Positions 44,924 through 54,312 of a DNA stretch of 64,000 bases are shown one piece after another. The notes beneath the pieces were generated by a model. The model saw nothing but the letters and a program-made list of their open reading frames with translations, was not told where the DNA came from and did not search any database. Positions within the stretch are counted from its first letter, which is position 1, and each line of letters opens with the position of its first letter. The stretch is from Clostridia bacterium (GTDB lineage: Bacteria; Bacillota_A; Clostridia; Christensenellales; Aristaeellaceae). The stretch covers positions 14,180 through 78,179 of the forward strand of contig JAFXSH010000152.1 of the NCBI GenBank assembly GCA_017525805.1, read 5' to 3'. A program made the translations under genes and the position numbers.

Positions 44924-46663
44924 CTATGAGATTGAAAAATCAAAGGATCCTTCCCCGCTGGGATGAATGACCAAATTCGCGCATTCAAAGCCGGGGGCTA
45001 AATTGAACACAGGCCCTTTGTAATCGATGCCCGTGGAGGAATAGACGCGCAGCCCGCCGTCCATCAGGACGGTTTTCCCGGAGATCACAGGCGGATGATC
45101 CGATGGACAAACGATGGGCAGGATAAAATCCGCGCTGGCTGTGCCTTTGATGGATAGGCCTTGTTTGCTCAATGTATATTCAAGGATATATGTTTCACCT
45201 TTGGGGGAGGGCTGATGGGAAATATCGCAAAGCGTGCCGGATATGCGGACCACAGTCCGGTCAGAGAACGCTTCCACCGTGATGTCTGCCGCGAAATCAT
45301 AGACCTGGGAGAAGACTGTTCCGTTTTCCTTTTTTTCAAGCCGCGGGCACAAAGAATCCTGTACTTTTTTCCCGCGCGTCAGCTGCTGATTCAGGGGCTC
45401 CCGCAGGGAATAATCCGTATTGGCCGCCGCGATCACAGGGCCGTAAGCGCGGTGCCAGAGCAGGGTGACCGTGCCGCCGGAAGCGTGCCCGCCCTTCATG
45501 TAGGGAAAGTCTCCGGCGCAGACAGTCATTCGCCAATCGCCGCAGGAGAGCCGGTACGTTTCGATTTCCGGGTAGTATTTTAGGCGCCCCGGATCGTCGG
45601 AGGGGAGGACGGTGCGTTCAAATTCCGTCACGCCCTCGTCCAACGCCTGCGCCAGCACCTTGGCGTGACAGAACGCGTGATGAACGCAGGGCAGTTCGCT
45701 GTGCCGCTTGTAATGCGGCCCACCGTACAGCAAACCCGCCGTGCAGCGTTTTAACAGCAGCAGATTCCGATGCGCGGCTTCCGCGAATATGGGCTCCTCT
45801 TTGCCCAGTGCGTTCAGCATGGCCTGGCACCCGTCGGCGGTGCGGCTTCCCCAATAGGTCCATTTGAAATTCCGCGTCCCGAAGCTATTGTCCCACGCGC
45901 CGTCGGGGAGCATGAGGTCCAGATGGGCTCTGGCAGCTTCCCGGACGATGAAAAGGGCGTTTTCGTCCCCCAAGGTTTTGGCATACTCGAACAGGGACGG
46001 GAGCGTTTCTTCCGCATTGTAGCCGATATCCACCGCGCACCCGCCCCGGGGAGTGGCGTTTCTTTTCAGGCTGCCTTCGCCGTACACGAGCCCCTGCTCG
46101 GAAATGTGCTGAAAGCAGAAATCCGCCAGCCGTTTCGCCTGAACGAGCATGCCGCCCTGATCAAAATATCGACCGATCAGCGCCATAGCGGCGGCGTTGG
46201 CGGCAAGATAATTGATGTTGAAATGCCCTTCCGGCGTGATATTGTCCCGAAGCCACAGGGCCATCTGAAAAAGGCGTTTTTCCCAAACGGGTTTTTCTTC
46301 CGCGGTCAGCAGCCGTCCGTGATACCGAAGCGCCTGATACAAACTGATGGCGGAAAACACGGTGGTGCCGTTCCAAGCGCTTTGAGCATCGTTATACAGG
46401 CTGCCGTCGTCGCAGAGCATGCAGGATGCCCATTGAAAAAGCTTCCTGGCGGCTTCTGCATATTTTGTTTCTCCCGATAAATCCGCCATGGCCAAAAGCG
46501 GATAAACGGTTTCATGACAGCGCCCGTGGATGCGAGCGCACGCCGGGCATAAAATGGCGCCGTCCAAGGATGGATGGGCGGGGTCGTTCACCGTATAGGA
46601 GAGCAGCGCGTCCAACCATTCTTTCAAAAGCTGATAGTATTCCTCTCTGATGCAAGCGCACAT
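44924..46663 (-). CDS. Alpha/alpha-barrel glycan-active protein (heparinase II/III-like), unassigned
   Basis: 579 residues. The first about 360 are helical with a toroid-like pattern (CHETVYPLLAMADLSGETKYAEAARKLFQWA, NINYLAANAAAMALIGRYF, DGAWDNSFGTRNFKWTYWGSRTADG); the C-terminal part is a beta-sandwich. This layout is that of heparinase/alginate-lyase-like proteins, but I cannot name the family or substrate. No signal peptide, so it would act on imported oligosaccharides. ATG at 46663 with GGGGGCGG upstream. A long frame upstream overlaps the isomerase gene and was rejected. Confidence 0.65.
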   Translation of the reverse strand: MCACIREEYYQLLKEWLDALLSYTVNDPAHPSLDGAILCPACARIHGRCHETVYPLLAMADLSGETKYAEAARKLFQWASCMLCDDGSLYNDAQSAWNGTTVFSAISLYQALRYHGRLLTAEEKPVWEKRLFQMALWLRDNITPEGHFNINYLAANAAAMALIGRYFDQGGMLVQAKRLADFCFQHISEQGLVYGEGSLKRNATPRGGCAVDIGYNAEETLPSLFEYAKTLGDENALFIVREAARAHLDLMLPDGAWDNSFGTRNFKWTYWGSRTADGCQAMLNALGKEEPIFAEAAHRNLLLLKRCTAGLLYGGPHYKRHSELPCVHHAFCHAKVLAQALDEGVTEFERTVLPSDDPGRLKYYPEIETYRLSCGDWRMTVCAGDFPYMKGGHASGGTVTLLWHRAYGPVIAAANTDYSLREPLNQQLTRGKKVQDSLCPRLEKKENGTVFSQVYDFAADITVEAFSDRTVVRISGTLCDISHQPSPKGETYILEYTLSKQGLSIKGTASADFILPIVCPSDHPPVISGKTVLMDGGLRVYSSTGIDYKGPVFNLAPGFECANLVIHPSGEGSFDFSIS

Positions 46664-46692
46664 TGTGCCGCCCCCTTGCCTTATCCCGTGCG

Positions 46693-48447
46693 TCAAACGC
46701 GCACGAACGCTTTGATGGTGGCCATTTTGCTGCTTTCGCCATACTGGAGGGGCCGGATCGTATAAGCCCCCACCGCCGCGGGTACGATGAACGTTTCCGC
46801 GTAATGCACGGGGAAGGGATCGAACGCCCCCGTGGGGCTCTCCACCAGTGCTTCCCATCCTTCCACTAAATTCAGTACGTTCAGGTTGCCTTGGGTGTCA
46901 TGCTGAACAGGCCCGTCGAACCAGTGCCGCCGCGTTTCGATGAACTCCCGTTCATGCAGGCCGGTGCGCTCCTCCGTCACGTGGGCATCCTCGGAAAGCG
47001 TCTCCACGCGGTTGACCAGGTTCTTCATCACCCAGTCCGTATTCCGGTCAAACTGGATATTGTGCATCCCGTGCTCCAAATGAATGGGCCGGGGCCTGCC
47101 GTCCAGGCCCAAACGCCCCCAATCCCACAGCTTGAAGGTAAAGATATAGGGCGTGGCACTGATTTCCAGCACCATGCAATCCTTGCCGGAGCAATGGATG
47201 GTGCCGCCGGGGATCAGAAAATGATCGTGCTTGTGGGCGGGAACGGCGTTGACAAACCGATCAGCGTCAAACTGGCCCGTCCTTTGGCTTTCTGCCAGCG
47301 CGTTTTGCAGCGCTTCCCGGCGCGTTCCGTTCTTGCAGCCCAAATAGACGCAGGTGTTTTCCCCGGCGTCCAGCAGATAATAGCTTTCGTCCTGGGTATA
47401 ATGCATGCCGAACCGGTCCTGAATGTACTCGGTCAGAGGATGCACTTGCAAGCTCAGGTTCCCGCCCTGCATGGTGTCCAGCAGGTCGAACCGAATGGGA
47501 AACTCCGCGCCGAAGCGGGCGTGGGTCTTATCGCCTAACAGCTCCCGGGGATGATAAAACACCAGGTCGATGGCCGGGATTTCCAGCACGGTCCCGCTCA
47601 CTTCCAGCAGCAGGCTGTTTTCTTCCGGTACGCAGTCAAAGCTCCAGGCATAATTCTTGGCTTCCTTGGGCAGGCCGAATTTTTCTTTCATCCATTGGCC
47701 GCCCCAAACGCCCGGATCGAAATAGGGCTTTACCCGGAAGGGCCGCGTCACGGCGGTGTCCAGGCCCCGGCGGAAAGCTTCTCCCGTCATGAGTTTGGGC
47801 TTCGCTTCATCGTTGGTGTCCAGGATATAGTCCATGCGGGCAAACAGTTCCCGCTTGTGACGGTCCAGCACCCGCCAGTCGATGAAAAAAGCGCGCTTGT
47901 ATTTCCGCAGCGTATCTTCCTCATAGTTTGTATCCAACCAATTGGCGAGACGACCGGAGCGGAACCGCAGCTGGATTTCCCACCGGGCCATGTCCGCGTA
48001 CACCAGAATATTCGGTTTGCAAAGATACGCCGCGCCTACGCCAAACACCAGCACCAGGCCCTGGGCATGATCAATGGCTTTGCGCAGCGCGTCCGCTTTT
48101 TCGGGCTCGAAAAAGTCCGCCAGGCGATGGTGGGACATGATCCCAAACACGCGGTCATCCGTGATGTTGTAACGAAGCATATTCAGCGCTTTTTCCCTGC
48201 TGATTGAAGCTTCGGAGGCACAGAACACCGCGTCAGGCCGGAGAAGATCCGTAAGCTTCGCCAATATTTCCTTTTCCCATACGCCATGATAACAATCCAC
48301 GCACAGCACCGTTTTATCCGCGTTTCGCGCCCGGACCGCGTCCCGAAGCTCTCTGCCGGTATTCTCCCAGCCCGTCAGCGCATACGCTTTTTGGTCCGCC
48401 GCTACATGGATATGGGGAAACAAATCATAGTTGCTTTGAAAACGCAT
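46693..48447 (-). CDS. Class I mannose-6-phosphate isomerase-like protein with N-terminal extension
   Basis: 584 residues. The C-terminal half (about 240-584) is a type I phosphomannose isomerase cupin: NLSLQVHPLTEY and ESYYLLD give zinc ligands, and IPGGTIHCSG a further His. The N-terminal about 230 residues (VLCVDCYHGVWEKEIL, LVLVFGVGAAYL) look like a nucleotide-kinase-type alpha/beta domain and are not part of a standard ManA. It likely interconverts a ketose and aldose phosphate after phosphorylation by the adjacent ROK kinase. ATG at 48447 behind AAAGG, whose site overlaps the kinase stop region. Confidence 0.8.
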   Translation of the reverse strand: MRFQSNYDLFPHIHVAADQKAYALTGWENTGRELRDAVRARNADKTVLCVDCYHGVWEKEILAKLTDLLRPDAVFCASEASISREKALNMLRYNITDDRVFGIMSHHRLADFFEPEKADALRKAIDHAQGLVLVFGVGAAYLCKPNILVYADMARWEIQLRFRSGRLANWLDTNYEEDTLRKYKRAFFIDWRVLDRHKRELFARMDYILDTNDEAKPKLMTGEAFRRGLDTAVTRPFRVKPYFDPGVWGGQWMKEKFGLPKEAKNYAWSFDCVPEENSLLLEVSGTVLEIPAIDLVFYHPRELLGDKTHARFGAEFPIRFDLLDTMQGGNLSLQVHPLTEYIQDRFGMHYTQDESYYLLDAGENTCVYLGCKNGTRREALQNALAESQRTGQFDADRFVNAVPAHKHDHFLIPGGTIHCSGKDCMVLEISATPYIFTFKLWDWGRLGLDGRPRPIHLEHGMHNIQFDRNTDWVMKNLVNRVETLSEDAHVTEERTGLHEREFIETRRHWFDGPVQHDTQGNLNVLNLVEGWEALVESPTGAFDPFPVHYAETFIVPAAVGAYTIRPLQYGESSKMATIKAFVRV

Positions 48448-48459
48448 CTTTTTCACCTT

Positions 48460-49380
48460 TTATCTTTGCTCAAAAAGGCTGGAAAGCCCCAGCGCCACCG
48501 ACGCTTCCGGGTTTTCCGCGACAGCCACGCGCACGCGGCCTCCAGGCGTCCAGGCGTACCGATCCAAATGCTCCTGGATAGCCGTCCGCAGCGCGACGAT
48601 GCGGGAAGCGCCGCCGCTTAGGATCAGCAGGTCGGGATCATAAGCGTGCACCAGATTGACCGCGCCTGTGCACAGGGCGCGGCAAACGCCGTCGAAAACA
48701 TCTTTACATACCGCGTCACCCGCTTCATAGCCGTCCGCCATCGCGCGGTAATCAATGCGTTCCGCACGGCGCAATACGCTGGTTTCAAAGCCCGGATGCT
48801 CGCGGACCAAGCCGGGAAGCGCCCAGGTACCGGCATACGCTTCAAGACAGCCAAGGTTTCCACAGGTGCATTTTCGTGGATGTTCATGGGCGATGGCGAT
48901 ATGCCCGCCCAAGATGCCCATAGCGCCGTGCTTTCCCATCAGCAGGCGTCCCTGCGAATAAGCCGCCGTGCCCACGCCGGTGCCCACCATGAGCAACACA
49001 GCGCTGTCATAACCCTGGCCTGCGCCGTATGCCATTTCTCCGCGGAGGGCAGCGGCGGCGTCGTTGATCAGGATCAGCTCCAGCCCAAAGCGCTCCTTCG
49101 CCCAGCGTGAAAAATCGATCTCCGCCGCGTCCGTGTATTTATCGTTGATGCACAGCACCCGCTGATTCCGCGTATCCACGATGCCGGGATAGGCAAAGCC
49201 GACGCCTTTGCAGCCGGATATCCCAGCCATACTTTTTGCCTGCGCTTCAACGGCGTCCAACACCGTCCGAATGGGGAGGTCATGGCGGATGGGAAAGATT
49301 TTCAGTTCCTTCACGCGGCCCGCGTCCATGATCGCCAGCTTGACCCTGGAGCCGCCCAAATCAATGCCCAGTATGTCCAT
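48460..49380 (-). CDS. ROK family sugar kinase
   Basis: 306 residues: ATP-binding GIDLGGSRVKLAIMD, catalytic Asp in INDAAAALRGE, and the ROK zinc motif with HEHPRKCTCGNLGCLEAY. No DNA-binding domain, so it is a kinase and not a repressor. Phosphorylates glucose, mannose, fructose or an amino sugar; the neighbouring isomerase favours mannose or fructose. Located 12 bp before the isomerase start. Confidence 0.9.
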   Translation of the reverse strand: MDILGIDLGGSRVKLAIMDAGRVKELKIFPIRHDLPIRTVLDAVEAQAKSMAGISGCKGVGFAYPGIVDTRNQRVLCINDKYTDAAEIDFSRWAKERFGLELILINDAAAALRGEMAYGAGQGYDSAVLLMVGTGVGTAAYSQGRLLMGKHGAMGILGGHIAIAHEHPRKCTCGNLGCLEAYAGTWALPGLVREHPGFETSVLRRAERIDYRAMADGYEAGDAVCKDVFDGVCRALCTGAVNLVHAYDPDLLILSGGASRIVALRTAIQEHLDRYAWTPGGRVRVAVAENPEASVALGLSSLFEQR

Positions 49381-49400
49381 ATGCCGTTTCTCCGTTTACA

Positions 49401-50270
49401 TCATTGCGCCATATACGCGTAAAGCGTTATCCACTTATTCTCTTCACCGACGTTGCCAACCTTGAATGCCGGTACGCTTTTGGATGCCGTCAGCACATAT
49501 CTTCCATTTTCCAGTCTGTGCTGATCCAACACTTTATATCCGGCCTGCATCGCCTCGGAATCCGCCGCGCACCCTAAAACCTTCAAAGCGTAAACGATAT
49601 TGTGCGCTCCGATCTTGATCGGATCAGGGGGATAGAATGTGCCCAGCATTACGTCAACCATGGGCGTTTTCATGTCATCCGTCCTGTAAAAGATGTTCCG
49701 TTTTGTGAAATAATGAACCAGTTGGCTTTCACAGGCTGTGCCATATCCCAATAAATGAAGTTCAGCCACAAGCAGAAGATATTCCACCGTTAATCTGGCG
49801 CAGCTCTTGTGCGGTTTCTTCGGGTCATTGATTTTTTTGTTCGTGCTGATACAGCCAAACCCGCCGTCTTCTTTGATCTTGCTGAGAACAAGATCAATCT
49901 CTTTTTTTACGATATCTTCCTGACCATACCCTAACTTTACGAGGTTTCTGAGCAGAAGCGGTTCTCCGCACAGCAGCTTGAACCCTGTGCTCTCAATCAG
50001 CGAAAATACCTCGCCGTCTATGTCGTTTCCGATATCGTCCCGCGTCAATCCCCATTCGGCAAAGGCTAAGATGGCGTCAAACTTTGCCCACGGTTTTTCC
50101 GTTTTCAGTTTTTTCAGCGCCCGTTCGTAGGTTTTGCTTTTCAGCAGCAGTTCTTTGCACAAAATGACGCTTTCATTTTTTTCCGGCAGGTTTTGATACT
50201 CTTTCAGCGTTCTAAGCCGCACCTCGGGGGTGTCTTCCGCAAGCAGCCATTCCAAAATCGAACGATCCAT
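49401..50270 (-). CDS. Helical protein, prenyltransferase/terpene-cyclase-repeat-like, unknown
   Basis: 289 residues, largely helical, with repeat-like elements (VRLRTLKEYQNLPEK, LLRNLVKLGYGQEDIVKKEIDLVLSKIKEDGGFGC, GAHNIVYALKVLGCAAD) that recall alpha/alpha toroids. No catalytic motif is evident. Sequence is more AT-rich than its neighbours. AAAGGAG lies 7 nt before the ATG. It is the first gene of the operon, 20 bp before the ROK kinase, but its role in it is unclear. Confidence 0.6.
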   Translation of the reverse strand: MDRSILEWLLAEDTPEVRLRTLKEYQNLPEKNESVILCKELLLKSKTYERALKKLKTEKPWAKFDAILAFAEWGLTRDDIGNDIDGEVFSLIESTGFKLLCGEPLLLRNLVKLGYGQEDIVKKEIDLVLSKIKEDGGFGCISTNKKINDPKKPHKSCARLTVEYLLLVAELHLLGYGTACESQLVHYFTKRNIFYRTDDMKTPMVDVMLGTFYPPDPIKIGAHNIVYALKVLGCAADSEAMQAGYKVLDQHRLENGRYVLTASKSVPAFKVGNVGEENKWITLYAYMAQ

Positions 50271-50533
50271 TTTTTCGCTCCTTTCGCTTTGCTTTTAGAT
50301 ATTCTGCCAAAAAAAGAAAAATCCTGTAAGATGCTTGATAATTTGAAGTCAACAGGTGCGCGCGGTCGGAATGGATGGGGGAAAAGTACCAGAAAAAGAC
50401 AAAAGAAAGCAGGAAATCGGGCGGCTATGAAGAATAATGGCAAAGTGTTGTCCAAGCCTTAACAGGCACATCCTGGAAAAAGAAGGAGCAGGTTGAGAGG
50501 TTCCAAGGGACCCTCCTGATACCGTAGACCGCT

Positions 50534-51646
50534 ATGGAAAAAAACTATAAATTGCTGATCATCAACCCTGGTTCAACCTCCACCAAAATCAGCCTTTTTG
50601 AAAACGAAAAAGAGCTCTTCCAAAAGAGTCAGTTTCATGACGCGCCGGTGCTGCTGCAATTTCCCCATGTCAACGGCCAGGTGCCTTTCCGGTACAAGGT
50701 GATTCTGGACATGCTGGCGCAGGAAGGGGTGGACCCGTCAGAAATCGATGTGTTCGTGGGCCGGGGCGGCAGCGCGTGCACGCAGCCCAGCGGCGTGACA
50801 ATCATCGACCAGAAGCTGTACGACGATACCGAAGCGGCTGTGGGCGGCAGCGAGCATGCCGCCAAGTTAGGCGTTATGCTGGCCTGGAAGTTTTCTCTGG
50901 CCTATCATCGCCCCGCCTACACCCTGAACCCCACCAATGTGGATGAATACTGCGATTACGCGCGCCTGACCGGCATCCGGGGGCTCTACCGCCAGGGACA
51001 CTCCCATGTACTGAACCCCAAAGCGGTGGCGGAAGCCCACGCGGAATCCCTGGGCAAGCGGTATGAGGACTGCAATTTCATCGTGGCCCACATTGACGGC
51101 GGCGTGACCGTCAGCGCCCACGATCACGGCAAGATGATCGACGGCACCATGGGCGCGGACGGCGAAGGCCCCTTTGCCCCCACCAGGATCGGCAGCGTGC
51201 CGGTGCTGGCGTTGTTGGACTACATCGAAGCTCATTCCATCGACGACGTGCGGCGGATGTGCTCACGGTCCGGCGGGTTTGTCAGCCTCTTTGGCACCTC
51301 AAACGCCAATACCGTTCACGGGTTGCTGGAGCAGGGCGATAAAAAGGCGATTCTGGTTTGGAACACCATGATTTATCAAATCTGCAAGCACATTGGGGCC
51401 ATGAGCGCCGTACTTTCAGGCAAAGTGGACGCCATCCTGCTGACCGGCGGCTTGATGCGGTTCGACGATATCACCGTCGGCATCCGGGAGCGTGTCGGCT
51501 GGATCGCCCCCATCGCGGTTTATCCGGGGGAGATGGAGCAGGAAGCCATGGCGTATCCGGTACTCAAGGTGCTGCGGGGCCAGGCAACGGCCATGAAATA
51601 CAGCGGGAAAAACGTGTGGCAGGGTTTCGAGGGCGTAACGTTCTGA
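50534..51646 (+). CDS. buk: Butyrate kinase
   Basis: 370 residues of the acetokinase superfamily: INPGSTSTKISLFENE at the N-terminus, FVGRGGSACTQPSGV, AHIDGGVTVSAHDHGK and ILLTGGLMRFDD. It interconverts butyryl phosphate and ADP with butyrate and ATP, or acts on branched-chain acids. The usual partner ptb (phosphotransbutyrylase) is not adjacent. The ribosome-binding site is poor: the region just upstream instead carries a small hairpin (GAG-GGTTCC-like with GGGACC-CTC, 50496-50515). No confident promoter was found in 50271-50533. Confidence 0.93.
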   Translation: MEKNYKLLIINPGSTSTKISLFENEKELFQKSQFHDAPVLLQFPHVNGQVPFRYKVILDMLAQEGVDPSEIDVFVGRGGSACTQPSGVTIIDQKLYDDTEAAVGGSEHAAKLGVMLAWKFSLAYHRPAYTLNPTNVDEYCDYARLTGIRGLYRQGHSHVLNPKAVAEAHAESLGKRYEDCNFIVAHIDGGVTVSAHDHGKMIDGTMGADGEGPFAPTRIGSVPVLALLDYIEAHSIDDVRRMCSRSGGFVSLFGTSNANTVHGLLEQGDKKAILVWNTMIYQICKHIGAMSAVLSGKVDAILLTGGLMRFDDITVGIRERVGWIAPIAVYPGEMEQEAMAYPVLKVLRGQATAMKYSGKNVWQGFEGVTF

Positions 51647-51681
51647 ACATCGCAAACGATCAACGTGTTAAGCAAAAACAA

Positions 51682-51716
51682 ATCGCCAGAACGGGCATCC
51701 CCGTTATGGCGATTTT
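51682..51716 (+). terminator. Terminator or attenuator after buk
   Basis: ATCGCCA-g-AACGGG-CATC-CCCGTT-a-TGGCGAT, a 13-bp stem interrupted by one G-A mismatch, then TTT. The short T run suggests partial read-through into the serine hydrolase gene that starts 15 bp later. Confidence 0.7.
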
Positions 51717-51730
51717 ACAAAAGGAGAGGA

Positions 51731-53146
51731 ATGAAGATGAGCGCGATTGATTTCCATGCCGTGGACAGGAGAATACAGGAACTGGTGAAGCGGGATAAGC
51801 TGCCCAACGTCAGCGTATGCGTCCGGGGCCCCGAGGGCACCGTTTTTGAAAAAGGTTACGGTTATCGGGACAAGGATTTTATCCATCCCGTTGATCCGGA
51901 CACCGTCTTTGGCATCGCGTCCATGTCCAAGTCCATCACCGCCCTGGCCATCGCGATATTGGAGGCCGAGGGAAAACTGAGCTATGTCGATCCCGTCACC
52001 CGGTATTTCCCGGATTTCTCCGTTCCCGGCGCGCCAAAGGATATGGTCACCCTGCGCACGCTGGCGCAGCATACCGCGGGCATCCCGCCCATGGAACCGC
52101 TGGAATGGTCCATCGCTATGAATTCTCCGGGGCGGGACAGCGAATGGATTCGGAACATGCGTGCTTCCTCTCCCAATCAGATGGATCGGATCGAACAGAT
52201 CATCGAATACATCGCCCACTGCCCCTATCCCACGGTGGGCGCTCCCGGCGAAAACATGAGCTACAGCAACGAAGGGTATGCCATCCTTTCCTATGTGGTG
52301 GATCAGGCGGCGGGCATGCCGCTGGAGGCATTCTGCCAGGAGCGGATTTTCGCGCCCCTGGGCATGACGCGCACCCTGATGGACGACGACTGCGTCAGCG
52401 CCCACGTGATGGCCGGGGATAATATCGTTTCTCTGTTTGAATATGACGATGATACCCTTGTCTGCGACGATCACTGGAGCGTGCTGCCGCCTTTCCGAGG
52501 CTGCGCCATGGTCAAATCGACCGCGCGCGATATGGCGGCCTACTACCGGTGCCTGTCGAATTACGGCGTTCACGAGGGCCGTCAGGCGCTGCCTAAGGCG
52601 GCGGTGGAACGGATGATCGGGGCCGGGATTCCCGCCGCCGATCAGGCGGTATACGGGCTGGGGCTCTACAAGCGGGTCAAAGCCGGTCATATCATCTGCG
52701 AGCATTCCGGCGGGCTCCACGGGGTTTCCACCAAGGGCGGGCTGCTGCTCGGGGAAGGCTATGGCTTTGCCGTGCTTTGCAGTTTAGGGGACGCCGATAT
52801 GGATGATATCATGTGGACCCTGTACAACGCGGTGATGGGTTTGCCGCTCGAAGAATCCCACCGCTGGTTCCGTCCGGTGGGTCATGTGTTTTCCGATTTG
52901 CCCATGCTGGAAGGAACCTTTATTGCCCACGAGGGAGAACCTTCCATCGTCCGGGTGGATGTTTCCGGCCATGCCCAGGTATCTGATCACGACGCCGATT
53001 TGGTCTATTGCGGCGCGGGGCGATTCCTCGCCATGGACCGGCAGAAACCGGAAACGCTCCGCGCGCGCCTTGAGTTTTTCTTCCGGGATGGGCATGCCTG
53101 GGGCGTTCGCGTAGGCAGCCGGATCTACAGCCGGGAGAAACCTTAA
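51731..53146 (+). CDS. Beta-lactamase-like serine hydrolase (class C / esterase EstB family)
   Basis: 471 residues. The S-x-x-K motif is SMSKS, the Y-x-N motif YSNEGY, and the third motif HSGG; this is the class C/penicillin-binding-protein-like fold, followed by a C-terminal beta domain (about 385-471). No signal peptide, so it is probably a cytoplasmic esterase or D-aminopeptidase and not an antibiotic-resistance enzyme. The start could be the ATG at 51731 or 51737; GGAGAGG precedes both. Confidence 0.87.
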   Translation: MKMSAIDFHAVDRRIQELVKRDKLPNVSVCVRGPEGTVFEKGYGYRDKDFIHPVDPDTVFGIASMSKSITALAIAILEAEGKLSYVDPVTRYFPDFSVPGAPKDMVTLRTLAQHTAGIPPMEPLEWSIAMNSPGRDSEWIRNMRASSPNQMDRIEQIIEYIAHCPYPTVGAPGENMSYSNEGYAILSYVVDQAAGMPLEAFCQERIFAPLGMTRTLMDDDCVSAHVMAGDNIVSLFEYDDDTLVCDDHWSVLPPFRGCAMVKSTARDMAAYYRCLSNYGVHEGRQALPKAAVERMIGAGIPAADQAVYGLGLYKRVKAGHIICEHSGGLHGVSTKGGLLLGEGYGFAVLCSLGDADMDDIMWTLYNAVMGLPLEESHRWFRPVGHVFSDLPMLEGTFIAHEGEPSIVRVDVSGHAQVSDHDADLVYCGAGRFLAMDRQKPETLRARLEFFFRDGHAWGVRVGSRIYSREKP

Positions 53147-53163
53147 CATCCGCCTAATAAAAC

Positions 53164-54174
53164 TCAATCATTGCCCTGCGCCGGGATATAAACCTGCCCG
53201 GCCACCGCTGTCAGGTCCAGGCCGTCCGGATCGGTTGTGTACACAGCGAGGGAGTACATCAGGCCGGGCGCCAGGTCATACCACAGGCACAATTCCACCC
53301 AATCCTCGCTTCCGGTCTGCGCCTGACCGATGGTGCCCTCACAATGGCCGATCAAGACGGCTTCTTCGTTTTCCCAGTCAAAATACATCCCGGAAATGTC
53401 CAGAAGTTCCCCTTGCGCCAGCGCGGCGGGCTGGATGCGGGCGCAGAATTCATCGTTTCCCAGGGTGAACTGCATTTCCGCGAGGTTCTCGCTCCGCAGA
53501 AAACGATAGATGACGTTTTCCGCGCCTTCCGGCACGCCGAAGGTCATGCCGGACGCTTCCATCAACTGCTCCTCGGTCATATCCTCCCACGGATTGGGCA
53601 TATACGCTTCAAACGAATATCCCACAAATCCGCTGTCGTTCTTTTCGCTGCTCAGGAACCAGGTATCCAATACATCCTGCGGGTTTTCCTGATCCAGCAC
53701 ATGGGCCCACATCTGCATTTCTTCCGAAAGCGCGTCCACGGGCGTTCCAGGGGCATACAGCAGCATTTCGTCCCCTTCATAGAGGCCGTAAACGTCCGTG
53801 GTCACATAGCGGATCCCGTCCTCGATCGCTTCCGGAACCTGCCCCTCATCCAATGCCAGCGCATCGATTCGGATGATCCAGGTGTTTTCATCCACACGCT
53901 CCTTGAGGGACATTTGGCCGCTGAAAGAACAGCCGTAAATCGTGCCGTCGGGGTAGCCGTCGCCAGTTTCGCCCATTTCACTGTCGTGGAATACGCCGCT
54001 GAACGATCCGTCCGCCTGAATCATAAGCTCAGTAGACCAGCCGCCCGCGCCGCTGCTGAAAATCCACTCCAAACCGGCCAGTTCGTCAAAGAGGGACGCT
54101 TTCGCCTCCGCCATAGCTCCGATGGCGGACAGCGCCAGCATCATGCTCAACACCCATGCCAATACCTTTTTCAT
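53164..54174 (-). CDS. Exported protein of unknown function
   Basis: 336 residues with a signal peptide ending about AMAEA (residue 23) and a beta-rich acidic mature part (for example TELMIQADGSFSGVFHD, GTIYGCSFSGQMSL, AGLEWIFSSGAGGW). No anchor or known domain recognised. ATG at 54174 with AAAGGAG 7 nt upstream. It lies downstream of loaP, but a strong terminator separates them; a weak TTAACA/TGATAT pair in the gap may be its promoter. Confidence 0.75.
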   Translation of the reverse strand: MKKVLAWVLSMMLALSAIGAMAEAKASLFDELAGLEWIFSSGAGGWSTELMIQADGSFSGVFHDSEMGETGDGYPDGTIYGCSFSGQMSLKERVDENTWIIRIDALALDEGQVPEAIEDGIRYVTTDVYGLYEGDEMLLYAPGTPVDALSEEMQMWAHVLDQENPQDVLDTWFLSSEKNDSGFVGYSFEAYMPNPWEDMTEEQLMEASGMTFGVPEGAENVIYRFLRSENLAEMQFTLGNDEFCARIQPAALAQGELLDISGMYFDWENEEAVLIGHCEGTIGQAQTGSEDWVELCLWYDLAPGLMYSLAVYTTDPDGLDLTAVAGQVYIPAQGND

Positions 54175-54257
54175 TTTGAAGCTCCTTTCCTTGGAAGGTT
54201 CTTTGCGAGCCTTCACAATATATACGAATGATATCATAGAGTTGTTTCCGGTTTGTT

Positions 54258-54295
54258 AAAAAAAGAAAAAAGCCTTTTCCCCAAATGAAAAGGCT
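54258..54295 (-). terminator. Rho-independent terminator of loaP
   Basis: On the minus strand AGCCTTTTC (54295-54287), a 7-nt loop, GAAAAGGCT (54279-54271) and then TTTTTCTTTTTTT: a 9-bp stem with a long T tract just after the loaP stop. Confidence 0.92.
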
Positions 54296-54312
54296 TGGAA
54301 TTGAATCGCGCT

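Noticed and set aside
50193..50462. Small plus-strand frame before buk
   Set aside because: It overlaps the start of a well-supported minus-strand gene and has no ribosome-binding site or family match.
51731..53146. Antibiotic-resistance beta-lactamase
   Set aside because: The S-x-x-K, Y-x-N and HSGG motifs are shared with esterases and peptidases; there is no signal peptide and no resistance context.
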